From an uncultured Clostridia bacterium (GTDB taxonomy: Bacteria; Bacillota; Clostridia; TANB77; CAG-508): a DNA stretch of 47,122 nucleotides. This document shows, piece after piece, positions 1 to 9,412 of this stretch (within the stretch, counting starts at the first letter, position 1; the number at the start of each line of letters is the position of its first letter). The stretch lies in NCBI GenBank assembly GCA_947624655.1, contig CANQLH010000013.1, positions 1 to 47,122 on the forward strand. The letters run 5' to 3'. The notes beneath the pieces were generated by a model. The model did no database searches. It was not told the DNA's origin and saw only the letters and a list, made by a program, of their open reading frames with translations. The position numbers were made by a program, and so were the translations under genes.

Positions 1-28
1 TGTGTGTGTGTGTGTGTGTGTGTGTGTA
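1..28. repeat. TG dinucleotide tract at window edge
   Basis: The window opens with about 13 uninterrupted TG units. On the minus strand they read as CA units, and they lie inside a possible gene start as alternating His-Thr codons. Tracts like this are rare in bacterial chromosomes. It may be a true phase-variable tract or an artefact where an assembly ended, and the window does not distinguish these. Confidence 0.85.
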
Positions 29-68
29 CAGCCCCAAGGCTTTTAGCTTCTTCGTTATTTATTTTCAT
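1..68 (-). CDS. Possible start of a further gene (partial, runs off the window)
   Basis: A purine-rich site (aggaagaaag) lies just upstream of an ATG at 68 on the minus strand. The reading frame is MKINNEEAKSLGAV followed by His-Thr repeats from the CA tract, and it leaves the window. In Clostridia murE or murF often follows spoVD, which would fit the position, but 22 codons are too few to identify a family. The dinucleotide tract would make this gene prone to slippage if it is real. Confidence 0.3.
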   Translation of the reverse strand, partial: MKINNEEAKSLGAVHTHTHTHT

Positions 69-156
69 TTCTTTCTTCCTCTTTTGAGTTTATTTTTTAC
101 TTTTCCTAAGTATGTGCTTATTATATATTTGCACTTTTTCTTTGTCAAGGGGTTTT

Positions 157-1878
157 TTATAAAAACTTCCATAAGCTTTCACCTTCATGGTGTCCTCCCT
201 CTCCCGTTGGGTTATATAAAACAACTAATATTACAATCTCTGCCTTTTCTGTTGGCGATATTCCCATAAATGAAGTAACATATTTATTTGTATTTACACC
301 ATCTTCTGATGTTCCCGTTTTTCCACCTATTTCATATCCTTTAACTCCTGCATTTTTTCCTGTTCCTTCGGCAACAACAGATTTCATCATATCTCTTACT
401 TTACTTGCAGTATCTTCTGAAATAATATCTGACTTTACTACTGGCTCAATTTGTTTTCTTTCTCCTGTTTCATTATCTATTATTGCAGTTACAAATCTAG
501 GTGTTATTAATTTTCCGCCATTTGCAATCCCTGATACTGCTGTAATTAGCTCAATTGGTGTTATCTCAAATCTTTGACCAAATGATAATGTTGCAAGTTC
601 AACTGGTCCTACCTTTTCCTCTGCTAAAAAAATGCTTCCTGCTTCTCCTGGTAAATCTATTCCTGTTTTGTACAAAAGGCCAAATTTTCTTAAATATTCA
701 TAATATTTTTTGACTCCAACTTTTTGACCAAGCCCAATAAATACAGGATTGCAAGAATTCATAAGTGCCTGTCTTAGAGATTCTGCCCCATGTGGTCTAT
801 AATACCTCCAACATTTTATATATGTTCCTGCAATATCTATTCCTCCTGTACAAGCAAATTCTCCTGCTCTATCAGTTTCTGTTACAATTTTTTCTTCTAA
901 TGCTATTGATGTTGTAATTAACTTAAATGTAGAACCCGGTTCATAAGTATCCGTTATTGCCTTGTTTCTCCACATTTGTTGCAAATATACATTTTTGTCT
1001 GTTTGGCTTAAACTGTCCCACATTGACTTTACATCTTGTGAATTTATTGTAAATGGGTCATTTAAGTCATATTCTGGATATGTTACCATCGCAAGTATAT
1101 CGCCTGTGTTTGGTTGCATAATGATTACAGTTCCTCCATCTGTACACTCATTATCAATACACGCCTCTTCCAAATGCTTTGTAACTATTGATTGAATATT
1201 TGCATCAATGCTTAGAACAAGGCTATCTCCATCTATTGCATGTATATATTGTTCTTCTCCAGTTCCAATTATGCTACCTGAAGCATCTGACGTACGTATA
1301 ATCTTTCCTGGTGTACCACTTAATGTCTCATTATATTTTGCTTCTATCCCCTCTAATCCTTGATTATCTGAGCCTGTAAAACCTATTATATGTGAGGCTA
1401 GATTTCCATAAGGATAATATCTCTTTGTATCCTCATCTATATTTATCCCATTAGATATTCCTGTGTCATTCATCCATTTTCTAAGTTCATCCGCTTTTTC
1501 TTTTTCAACTTTTCTTGCTATTGTTTCTATCGAAGTCTTTTTGCTTACCTTTTTTAAGACTTTTTCATATTCTAATCCAAGTATATTTGAAAATGCAGTA
1601 GCAACCTTTTCTTTATCATCTTTTTTTATATTTACTGGATTAACTGTAATAGTTTCTACACTAGCACTCATTGCTAAAATATTTCCATTTCTATCATACA
1701 CTGTTCCTCGATTTGGATTGATTGTTCTATCCAATGTCTGTTGCATATATGCAAGAGTTTGCAATTCCTCTCCTTGAATAAACTGGATATATCCTATTCT
1801 TAACAATAGCAAAGAAAATAGCCCTACACATACAAGTAGAGCATTTCTTATTCTTCTTTTTTCACTAATATTTGCCAA
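157..1878 (-). CDS. SpoVD/PBP2-type transpeptidase, copy 2, without PASTA domains
   Basis: A 573-aa class B penicillin-binding protein that cross-links peptidoglycan peptides outside the membrane. An N-terminal membrane segment (about residues 13-33) is followed by the pedestal/dimerisation region (RGTVYDRNGNILA near residue 57). The transpeptidase domain has the catalytic STFK at 316-319, the SCN motif near 375 and KTGT at 520-523. It resembles the larger paralogue ending near 3111 over its whole length but has no PASTA repeats. Its last residues (GGHHEGESLWKFL) do not match the end of the paralogue's transpeptidase domain, so the C-terminus may be truncated or diverged. No CGG codon explains this ending. 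A sporulation (cortex) or septal role is inferred from the family and from neighbouring spoIIE. Confidence 0.9.
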   Translation of the reverse strand: MANISEKRRIRNALLVCVGLFSLLLLRIGYIQFIQGEELQTLAYMQQTLDRTINPNRGTVYDRNGNILAMSASVETITVNPVNIKKDDKEKVATAFSNILGLEYEKVLKKVSKKTSIETIARKVEKEKADELRKWMNDTGISNGINIDEDTKRYYPYGNLASHIIGFTGSDNQGLEGIEAKYNETLSGTPGKIIRTSDASGSIIGTGEEQYIHAIDGDSLVLSIDANIQSIVTKHLEEACIDNECTDGGTVIIMQPNTGDILAMVTYPEYDLNDPFTINSQDVKSMWDSLSQTDKNVYLQQMWRNKAITDTYEPGSTFKLITTSIALEEKIVTETDRAGEFACTGGIDIAGTYIKCWRYYRPHGAESLRQALMNSCNPVFIGLGQKVGVKKYYEYLRKFGLLYKTGIDLPGEAGSIFLAEEKVGPVELATLSFGQRFEITPIELITAVSGIANGGKLITPRFVTAIIDNETGERKQIEPVVKSDIISEDTASKVRDMMKSVVAEGTGKNAGVKGYEIGGKTGTSEDGVNTNKYVTSFMGISPTEKAEIVILVVLYNPTGEGGHHEGESLWKFL

Positions 1879-1966
1879 TGTATATTCACCAAACCTTTCG
1901 ATAAATTAATATACTTAATTATATTAGTCTACCTTGGCTTTATGAATTTTACATTTATCATTAAAC

Positions 1967-2452
1967 TTACATATGAGTAAACAAATAATTTATTCCGCCA
2001 TTTGCAATCGCTGTTAGTGCAAGTATAATTACACCTGCTGTAAGTACCCCTGCATAAATTGGAGGAATTGCTTTTTTAGGTGGTAAATCTAGAAAATTTG
2101 CAATTAAAGCACCTGTCCAAGCACCCGTTCCAGGAAGTGGGATTGCAACAAATAAATATAGTCCAAGTATTGTTGCTGTTTGAAGTTTCTTGCTTTCTGC
2201 AATTTTCTTTGTGGCTTTTTCTGATACCCAATCTATAACTATTCTGAATATTTTAAATCTTCTAAGTAAATCAAATATTGGTCTTATAAATTTAACTATA
2301 AAATAAACTGGTATAATATTTCCAATAAAGCTTATTATAAAAGCTTCTACATATGTAAGATGGAATGTAAATACTGCAACTGGTATTGCTCCTCTTAGCT
2401 CTATTATTGGTATCATACTTATTATAAATGTACATATATATCCTAGTAACAT
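1967..2452 (-). CDS. COG2426 small multidrug-export-like membrane protein
   Basis: A 161-aa integral membrane protein of the family annotated as 'small multi-drug export protein' (PF06695). Visible family signatures are the N-terminal IPIIELRGAIPVAV and the central PLPGTGAWTGALIA. About four hydrophobic segments are present. The true substrate of this family is uncertain and the drug-export name should be treated as a label only. The gene lies 2 bp before the start of... the YrdC-like gene's stop codon region in transcription order (YrdC-like stop at 2455, this ATG at 2452), so the two are probably co-transcribed. Confidence 0.8.
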   Translation of the reverse strand: MLLGYICTFIISMIPIIELRGAIPVAVFTFHLTYVEAFIISFIGNIIPVYFIVKFIRPIFDLLRRFKIFRIVIDWVSEKATKKIAESKKLQTATILGLYLFVAIPLPGTGAWTGALIANFLDLPPKKAIPPIYAGVLTAGVIILALTAIANGGINYLFTHM

Positions 2453-2454
2453 CT

Positions 2455-3088
2455 CTATTTTTCCTTTCCTACTTTTAATATTTCTTCTTTTGTAATAGGT
2501 CCTTCTCTTAGTATTTCTATTTTTTTATTTTTAAGCTTTATAATTGTTGATGCCTTTCCCATTTTCGTCTTTCCCTCATCAACTATCAAATCTACATTTT
2601 TTTTAATTTCATCTGGTATATTCTGAATAGAAGTTTTACTTTCTTCTCCTGACAAATTTAAGCTCGTTGCAACTATCGGTCTTCCGAAGATTTTTCACAA
2701 CGTCTATTAAGAATTTATTATCTGGTATTCTAACTCCTATGGTATCTAAGTTTGCAGTCACAATACTTGGAATTTTTTTATTTTTCTTAAGCACTATTGT
2801 AAGTGCCCCTGGTAAAAAATTCTCTATTATCTCTTCCTCTAATGGTTCTAACTTCTTTGTAATTTTTTTTATCATTTCAATATCCGAAACTATCACACTG
2901 CATGGCTTACAAAAATCTCTATGTTTTAAATTGTACAATCTTCTTACTGCATCTTCATTTAAAGCATCTACTACTAATCCATAAACTGTATCAGTTGGAA
3001 GAATTGCAATTTTCCCTGATTTTATTATTTCTGAAGTTTTAATTATATCATCTTTTGTATAATTATTTTTTAAGTTTATATACTCCAT
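2455..3088 (-). CDS. Sua5/YrdC/YwlC threonylcarbamoyl-AMP synthase-like protein, read through one CGG +1 site
   Basis: A YrdC-domain protein. The family makes threonylcarbamoyl-AMP for the t6A modification of ANN-decoding tRNAs. The N-terminal part has the ILPTDTVYGLVVDA nucleotide-site motif and KxRxxxKPCSVIV-like residues (LKHRDFCKPCSVIV). The zero frame runs into CGG (plus-strand CCG 2684-2686, codon 135) and ends soon after in another frame. Dropping one base gives ...LGRPIVATSLNLSGEE..., matching the expected ATSxNxSG motif, and an uninterrupted 210-aa protein, the normal size of the short form. Without the shift the conserved SxNxSG motif is lost. I read it as functional rather than a pseudogene. 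Confidence 0.85.
2684..2686 (-). other. In-frame CGG +1 frameshift site in the YrdC-like gene
   Basis: Codons AAT CTT CGG AAG in the upstream frame. The downstream frame resumes as GGA AGA CCG (Gly-Arg-Pro) after one base is skipped. This shift restores the ATSLNLSG motif. Confidence 0.85.
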
Positions 3089-3110
3089 ATTTACTTATAT
3101 TCTTTCCTTA

Positions 3111-5355
3111 TTATTCCAATTTTAAAGTTATTATTGTTCCTTGTTCTACGCTTGTTCCTTCTGCTATGTTTTGACTTACAACTTTTCCGCTTCCTGTGTA
3201 CAAAATATTTAAGTTTTTATTTGTAGCACTGCTTTTTGCTTCGGATAGGGATTTACCGGATAAATTTTGGTACTTCAACTGACGTTCTAACACTATTTTC
3301 CTCTGTGTATAATACTACAGTTGATCCTTCTAAAACTTCTGTATTTTTTGCTGGTACCTGTTCTTTAACTAGTATAGAGTTTCCCTTTTCAGTCTCTTCG
3401 TTTATTACTTTAAATCCAAGATTTTCTAATGTCTTCTTTGCTTCTGTTAAAGTTTTATTTGTTACATCTGGTAATTTTTCAGTTTTAATAGTTTGTATTC
3501 CTGTTCCTGACTTTTCTGAAGTATCTGACGCAATTCCTAAATATGGTAAAATTTCTGTAAGCATATTTGATACAATTGGTGCTGCAATAGTACTACCATA
3601 AGGATTTTTTGTTTGAGGGTGGTATATTGCAACTAATACAACAACTTCTGGCTCATCAATTGGTGCAATAGCAACAAATGAAACTGTATATCCTTCTTCT
3701 GGATTGCTTGGCGATGGTTCAGATGTTCCAGTTTTTCCTCCTACCGAATATCCTGCTACTGCTCCATTTTTTCCCCCACCATCTGTAACAACATATTTCA
3801 TCATATCTCTTACCTTTTCGGCTGTTTCTTTAGATATAACTTGTCTTACAGCACTTTCCTTAATTTCTGTAACAGTTCCTGTATCAACATTTTCAATTTG
3901 TTTTACTATTCTTGGTTTCATTAAAACTCCATCATTTGCTATTGCTGACACAGCAGTGATTAATTGAAGAGGAGTTATTTCAAAACGTTGTCCAAATGAA
4001 GTTGTAGCAAGTTCTACTGGTCCTACATCTTCTAATTTGTGGAATACACTTCCACTTTCTCCTGTTATATCAATACCTGTTTTTTCAAATAATCCAAATG
4101 CTCTAAAGTATTTGTAAAGCGTACTTGCTCCAATTCTTTGTCCTAATTGTATAAACGCACTATTACAAGAATTTCCTACTGCTTGCTTTAAGGTTTGCAA
4201 ACCATGATGTACAGAGTTTGCACATTTAATTGTCCTATCTGCAACCTCTGCATATCCATCGCATGAAAAATCGTTTTTTACATTTACTTGTGTAATATTT
4301 TCCTCTAATGCAGTAGATGCAATAATTAGTTTAAAAGTTGATCCCGGTTCATATGAATCTTGGAAATTCCTATCCTTCCACATATTTTGTAACTCTTTGT
4401 TTTTATCCGCTGTTGAAAGTTCATCCCAATTACTTATTTCTTTATTTATTGTAAATGGAGTATTTAAGTTATAGCTTGGATATGTAGCCATAGCTAAAAT
4501 ATCTCCTGTGCTTGGCTTCATAACAATAGCACTTCCTGCAGTAGCTTTGTTGTTATTAACTCCCTCTTCCAAATATTTTTCGACTATGCTTTGTATATTT
4601 ACATCAAGTGTTAGATATAAATCACTTCCATTTTCAACCTCAACATACTGCTGTGCTTCATCTGAAATTTCTTCTCTATTTACATCTGCTGTTGTTACAA
4701 TTTTTCCATCTGTTCCTTTTAAAACAGAATCCCATTTTGACTCAATTCCATATAATCCTTGTGAGTCATCTCCAACAAATCCTATGACGTGCGCAGCAAG
4801 TGTTTGATAAGGATAATACCTTTTTGAATCATCATCAATATTAATTCCTGATGTTATTTCATTTTCTTCCATCCACTCTTTTAATTTATCAGATAATGAT
4901 TTTTCTACCTTTTTTATTATCGTTTCAACTATATTAGTGCTTTGTACTTTAGCTAAAACTTCATTATAATCAAGCTCAAATATCTCAGATAAACCTTTTG
5001 CGACCTTCTCTTGAGTTACTTTTGTTTTTTCTGGATCTTTTTTGTCTACAAAGCTTGCAGGATTAATTGTTATAGTATCAACAGGAGCACTCCTTGCAAG
5101 AGCTTTTTTATTTGTATCATATATATTTCCCCTAGTAGGCCCAATTAACTTATGTATAGTCTGTTGCCTTGAAGCTCGTTCCTTTAACTCTGCTCCATCA
5201 ACAAATTGTATCCATCCAATTCTTATTATTAATGCAAAAAATATAATAAGAATTAATACAACCGAAACAAGCATTCTTGTTGCTACCAACTTTTTTTCCT
5301 TAAAAGATTCAACTCTTGTATTCTTTTGTTTCCTTTTCTTCATTTTTTTCACCAA
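3111..5355 (-). CDS. spoVD: SpoVD-type transpeptidase with two PASTA domains, read through one CGG +1 site
   Basis: A class B penicillin-binding protein of 747 aa once one +1 shift is allowed. There is a membrane segment at about residues 27-47, a dimerisation region (RGNIYDTNKKALA), a transpeptidase domain with catalytic STFK at 339-342, SCN near 396 and KTGT at 541-544, then PASTA repeats at about 626-686 and 694-747. The zero frame ends at CGG TAA (codon 700) inside the second PASTA repeat. Skipping the C gives VPKFIGKSLSEAK, a textbook PASTA start, and the frame then runs to a normal end (ITLKLE). SpoVD is the spore-cortex transpeptidase, and FtsI is the alternative. The PASTA domains and the linkage to spoIIE favour SpoVD. 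It follows spoIIE in transcription order. Confidence 0.92.
3256..3258 (-). other. In-frame CGG +1 frameshift site in spoVD
   Basis: The upstream frame is TTT ATC CGG TAA, so without a shift the protein stops directly after CGG. Skipping the C gives ATC GGT AAA TCC (Ile-Gly-Lys-Ser), the conserved start of a PASTA repeat. Confidence 0.88.
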
Positions 5356-5397
5356 AAATATTTTATATTAAAATAGCATAAAAATCAATATTTATTT

Positions 5398-7872
5398 TTA
5401 TATAGCTTTAACTTTTGCAACAATAACTGTCATATCATCTTTTAAGTTTCCAAGACTGTTATCTCTTGCTTCATCTAAAAGGATATTTGCAATTTTCTGT
5501 ACATTATCTGTTTCTATTTCTTCTAAAAGATTTTTTACCCAAAGCTCTTTATTCTCATATTCAATATTTGACTCAAGAATGCCATCTGTGCACATAACAA
5601 TTATATCTCCATCGCATAAATCTTTGTCATACACAACTAAATCAATTTTGTCCAATATTCCGTGCTGGAAGTGATATTGACTTTACAATATTTACTTTTC
5701 TTTTATTTTTTATAAATGTTGGGCAAGCTCCATTTTTTATAAATTCCATATTTCCTGAATAAAGGTCAATTATAGCTACATCTAACGTTGCATAGCTATC
5801 CTCTTCAGAATTAATATACATACTACTATTTATAAGATCAATAGATGTATCTTTATCAAATCCACTTGCTAACATTCTATTTAGCATCTTTACTGCTATT
5901 TGACTTGACTTTCTTGCTTCTGTTCCGCTTCCCATTCCATCACTTAATGCAATTAGATACTTTCCATCATCTAATCTCGTTTCTGAGTTATAGTCTCCTG
6001 ATACCGCAGAATTTTTCTTTTTATCATGTGCTATTCCTATTTGTAACATAAACTTATCTTTAGTCACATATATCTGCTTACATAAGTTATTTTCCTCGTC
6101 TCTTCCACATACTTTCTTTTGCAAAGTGATTTCTTCTTTTAAAACTTTAGATAATATTTTTTCTATGTCTTCTATTTTACATTTTTCATTTTCTTCACAA
6201 GGAGCTTTATATATATTTATAATAAATCTGCCATTATTTTCTTTCTTTATATTTATATCTAAAATTTCTATTTCTTTTTGTGCACATAACAATCTAATTT
6301 CTTTCTTTTCCTCTTGGAAGTCTTCATCTTGGTTTTCAATTGATTTTGCAACACTCGAGATTGCTTTAGATACGCCATCTAATTGGTTTGATATTACTTT
6401 TTTATTTTCATTTATTTTTCTCTTCCATAAATTATTTATCTTTCCAATTTTATAAACTTCACTCATTAGTCTTGCAATATTTTTTACGTCTTCTTCACTC
6501 TTCATGTTAGTATCAAAATCATCATACCCTACTACGTACTCGTTTCTCTCTTCTAAGATTTTTAGTATATCATCTTTTGTTATATAATCATTTTCTACGA
6601 GTATATCAAATAATTCTGATATTAAACTATCATCATTCATCAAATCATCATATAAAATATTATCTCTAAATTCATCCAGTTTTGTTTCTATTTCTGATAT
6701 AAATATTTTTTTACTATCCTCTAAAACATTTTCTTTATTTTCTGTTTTAAATTCTTCTTTATATGTTCTTGACATCTCATTAATAGTTTCAGACACAGTA
6801 TTTAATTTATATATAGTATCTTTTGTATTTTCAAGACTATATGTACTTCCAACTGGAAGGTATAGATTTTTATCGAAAAAGTCTTCAATATTTAATTGTA
6901 TGTTTTTTGGTACAAGCAATAATCCAAGTGATGCTACAATTATTTCCTTTATGTATATTATTGATGCTGTATTTCCATTTGCAACATACGCAAGTAAAAC
7001 ATTTCCTACAATGAAACCGAATAATTACACCTATTTTTCCAAACCTGCTTAAAATACCTGCTATCATTCCGAGATAAAGCAAATGATGCAACTAATGTTG
7101 GCTCATTGCCACCAATTATTCCAAGTACAGCACCTATTGTAATTCCACTTGTTGCTCCTATTAAAATTCCTTTCTTCCAACCAAGAACAAGTACAATAAG
7201 TATGCTTAAAACAGTTTTTATCTCAAGTCCAAAAATTGCCGTTCCTCCAAACGCACATGTAGCAACAGAAAGCATAAGGCTTGCTCCTACTACTTCCTCT
7301 ACTGTAAATACTTTTTTTATATCATATTCACTTATTACTATTAACGAATTTGAGAATATTTTATAGAATATGTAAGTCACAACTGCTGTTGTAACTCCTA
7401 AAAATAAATCATATAGCAAAAATCCTCTAAATAGCATTTGAATAAATTGTACGAGAATAGTTGACATTACAACATATTTTCCAAGTTTTCTTCTTTCACT
7501 TTTATATTCTTCTTCATACCAAGGTTTAAATATTAAAACCATAGCTACAAAAACTAACGTTGTTAATATGTATGTTAAAGCACCCTGCATACCAAATCCT
7601 ATGCTTGTCCCAATAAAGGTTAAAATATATATTATCCCTGCCGGTACTGCATTTGAAAGTGCCGCTGCAAAAACAGCTAGTCCAAATGGTGCCATTCCAT
7701 TTATTCCCATACCCACTGTCGATAACAAAAATGACAAAATGTATACAATAACATTTTGTTTTGTAAATAATTTTTTTAAAACATTTTTTATTTCTTCATT
7801 TTTATTTAATGTAGCTTCTTCCTCTACAACTGTGCTTTCATCTTTTTCTACATTGGCTATATTTTGAAACAT
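5398..7872 (-). CDS. spoIIE: SpoIIE stage II sporulation phosphatase, read through three CGG +1 sites
   Basis: A membrane-bound PP2C-type serine phosphatase. In the family it dephosphorylates SpoIIAA to release sigma-F in the forespore and also acts in asymmetric division with FtsZ. The N-terminal 300 or so residues hold about ten hydrophobic segments, then a helical central region, then the phosphatase domain (about 600-823) with SDGMGSGTEARK and CTDGILESN metal-site motifs. The zero frame is broken at codons 268, 285 and 737, each time at CGG. Skipping one base at each gives LSGMIAGIL, VIIGFIVGNVL and LPAGILDKIDLVV, and one protein of 823 aa; the Bacillus subtilis protein is 827 aa. Three independent indels that all restore the frame at the same codon are implausible by chance. 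Translation starts at an ATG preceded by GGTGGTAAAGG. Confidence 0.92.
5660..5662 (-). other. In-frame CGG +1 frameshift site 3 in spoIIE (codon 737)
   Basis: The upstream frame is CCA GCA CGG AAT. After a one-base skip it reads CCA GCA GGA ATA TTG (Pro-Ala-Gly-Ile-Leu) and continues into the last part of the PP2C domain, including the CTDGILES motif. Confidence 0.88.
7017..7019 (-). other. In-frame CGG +1 frameshift site 2 in spoIIE (codon 285)
   Basis: The upstream frame is ATT ATT CGG TTT. After the skip it reads ATT ATT GGT TTC ATT GTA GGA, a hydrophobic membrane segment (IIGFIVGNVLLAYVA). It lies 51 bases after site 1. Confidence 0.88.
7069..7071 (-). other. In-frame CGG +1 frameshift site 1 in spoIIE (codon 268)
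   Basis: The upstream frame is TTA TCT CGG AAT. After the skip it reads TTA TCT GGA ATG ATA GCA (Leu-Ser-Gly-Met-Ile-Ala), continuing a hydrophobic membrane segment. Confidence 0.88.
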
Positions 7873-7901
7873 CCTTTACCACCTCTGTCTTATTTTTATT
7901 A

Positions 7902-7934
7902 AGTATACAAGCTTTACTAAAAAAAAATTGTCAT
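7902..7934 (-). promoter_or_regulatory. Possible spoIIE promoter with 21-bp spacer
   Basis: On the minus strand ATGACA (plus 7929-7934) and TATACT preceded by TG (plus 7902-7907) are separated by 21 bp. Bacillus subtilis spoIIE is known to have a sigma-A promoter with an over-long 21-bp spacer activated by Spo0A~P. The spacing match is suggestive. A TGACAAT sequence overlaps the -35 and is only a weak match to a Spo0A box. The rest of 7873-8085 is AT-rich with nothing else recognisable. Confidence 0.4.
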
Positions 7935-8085
7935 ATTTAGTATACTCTATAAAAAAAGTTTTTTGCATTTTGTGATATTTTAATTTGTTTTAATATCTAA
8001 ATAAACAAATTACGATTTTTATTCTATAATATATTGTTATTTTTTTCAATATTATTATCAAAAATTGTCTAGTTATATATTATAA

Positions 8086-8269
8086 GATAATGGTTTTATA
8101 TTAAAGAATAGCAGAAATGATTTATTTGAAAGAGCTGCGTAAGCGATTAACCGGAGCGTAGCGTAGGGCGAATGGAGCAGTCTACATATATATCTTTAAT
8201 TTGTAGACTGCGACACCAAAGCTCTAAAAATAAATCATTTCTGCTATTCTATTGAAACACCCCATTATC
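8086..8269 (+). repeat. Structured repeat family A, copy 1
   Basis: About 184 bp bounded by gataatgg and its complement ccattatc. Outer arms from agaatagcagaaatgattta fold against the right side with perfect complementarity. The core holds agctgcgtaagcga (a GC-GTAA-GC tetraloop hairpin), a ccggagcg...gggcgaatggagc segment, an inner hairpin gcagtctaca/tgtagactgc and the single-stranded-looking gacaccaaa. It ends 5 bp from the dapF stop codon. It is repeated at 9229, 14119 (inverted), 46467 and, with different arms, near 11060. Confidence 0.93.
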
Positions 8270-8274
8270 CAGTA

Positions 8275-9111
8275 TTAATATTCCCCTTCAAATACAATTT
8301 TTGCAGATCCAGTCATATAGACTTTATCATCCCATCTTATATCAAGGTCACCACCAAGCAGTTTAATTTTTATACTTTCCTTTTCATTTACTAAATTATT
8401 TAAAGTACATGCAACACATACAGCAGAAGCACCTGTTCCACACGCAAGCGTTTCTCCTGCTCCTCTTTCCCAAACTCTCATTTTTACAGTATTTCTATCT
8501 ATTATTTGTATAAATTCGATATTGGCTCTTTGTGGGAAATGTTTATCTATTTCTAGTACTTCTCCATATTTTTTTACATCAAAATTATCAACATCATCAA
8601 CTATTGTTACTGCATGTGGATTTCCCATTGATACACATGTAAAATTAAATGTTTTATCTAAAGCTTTTATTTTTAAATTTTTAACTATTTTTTCTTCTGA
8701 TATAACTGGGATTTTTTCTGCTTCTAAAATTGGTACCCCCATATCTACTGTGACTTTATCTACCTTATTTTCTTTTATATGTAGCTCTAGAATTTTAATT
8801 CCTGCTAATGTTTCAATTTTTAGATTTGTTTTATTTGTCAATCCTTTATCATATACAAATTTACCAACACACCTTATTCCATTACCACACATTTCTGCCT
8901 CTGTTCCATCTGAATTAAACATAGCCATTTTAAAATCTGCTACATCACTTTTACAAATTAGAATAAGTCCATCTGAACCCACTCCAAAATGTCTATCACT
9001 TATAGGCTTAGCTAATTTCTTTATATTATCTATTTCGCTTTCGCTTAATTTTGTACAATCAACATATACGTAATCATTTCCAAGTCCTTGCATTTTTGTA
9101 AATTTTATCAT
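8275..9111 (-). CDS. dapF: Diaminopimelate epimerase
   Basis: A 278-aa cytosolic epimerase that converts LL- to meso-diaminopimelate for lysine and peptidoglycan synthesis. It opens with the family signature [13 protein letters not shown]. The two catalytic cysteines sit in MCGNGIRC (Cys75) and ACGTGASAV (around residue 220). Length is normal for the family (about 275). There is no CGG codon and the frame is intact. It stands alone between two repeat copies, with lemA-htpX divergent upstream. Confidence 0.97.
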   Translation of the reverse strand: MIKFTKMQGLGNDYVYVDCTKLSESEIDNIKKLAKPISDRHFGVGSDGLILICKSDVADFKMAMFNSDGTEAEMCGNGIRCVGKFVYDKGLTNKTNLKIETLAGIKILELHIKENKVDKVTVDMGVPILEAEKIPVISEEKIVKNLKIKALDKTFNFTCVSMGNPHAVTIVDDVDNFDVKKYGEVLEIDKHFPQRANIEFIQIIDRNTVKMRVWERGAGETLACGTGASAVCVACTLNNLVNEKESIKIKLLGGDLDIRWDDKVYMTGSAKIVFEGEY

Positions 9112-9228
9112 ACTTTACTCCTTAAATTATGCTTTTTTTTTTTGGAAAATATAATTATATTTTCCACACATTATTTTATCATATGTTCTTATAGATTAAA
9201 AGGTTTTATCAAAAAATTTTCGTTACAG

Positions 9229-9412
9229 CATAATGCTTTTATATTAAAGAATAGCTGAAATGATTTATTTGAAAGAGCTGCGTAAGCGATTAACCGAAGC
9301 GAAGCGGAGGGCGAATGGAGCAGTCTACATATATATCTTTATTTTGTAGACTGCGACACCAAAGCTCTAAAAATAAATCATTTCTGCTATTCTATTGAAA
9401 CACCCCATTATC
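9229..9412 (+). repeat. Structured repeat family A, copy 2
   Basis: The same element as at 8086, in the same orientation and about 1.14 kb away on the other side of dapF, so dapF is flanked by direct repeats. The outer stem has one mismatch where copy 1 has A-T and copies 3 and 4 have T-A (agaatagctg on the left, ctgctattct on the right). The core reads ccgaagcgaagcggagggcg. The rest of 9112-9494 is AT-rich, with a TATAAT-like -10 near 9460 for lemA. Confidence 0.93.

Noticed and set aside
157-200. Frameshift at the C-terminus of the first SpoVD-like protein
   Set aside because: Both other frames were read (for example AYGSFYKKPLDKEK); neither continues the transpeptidase domain, and no CGG is in frame.
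8086-9412. CRISPR array or tandem repeat around dapF
   Set aside because: Copies are about 184 bp, separated by a gene, and internally palindromic; there is no short repeat-spacer pattern.
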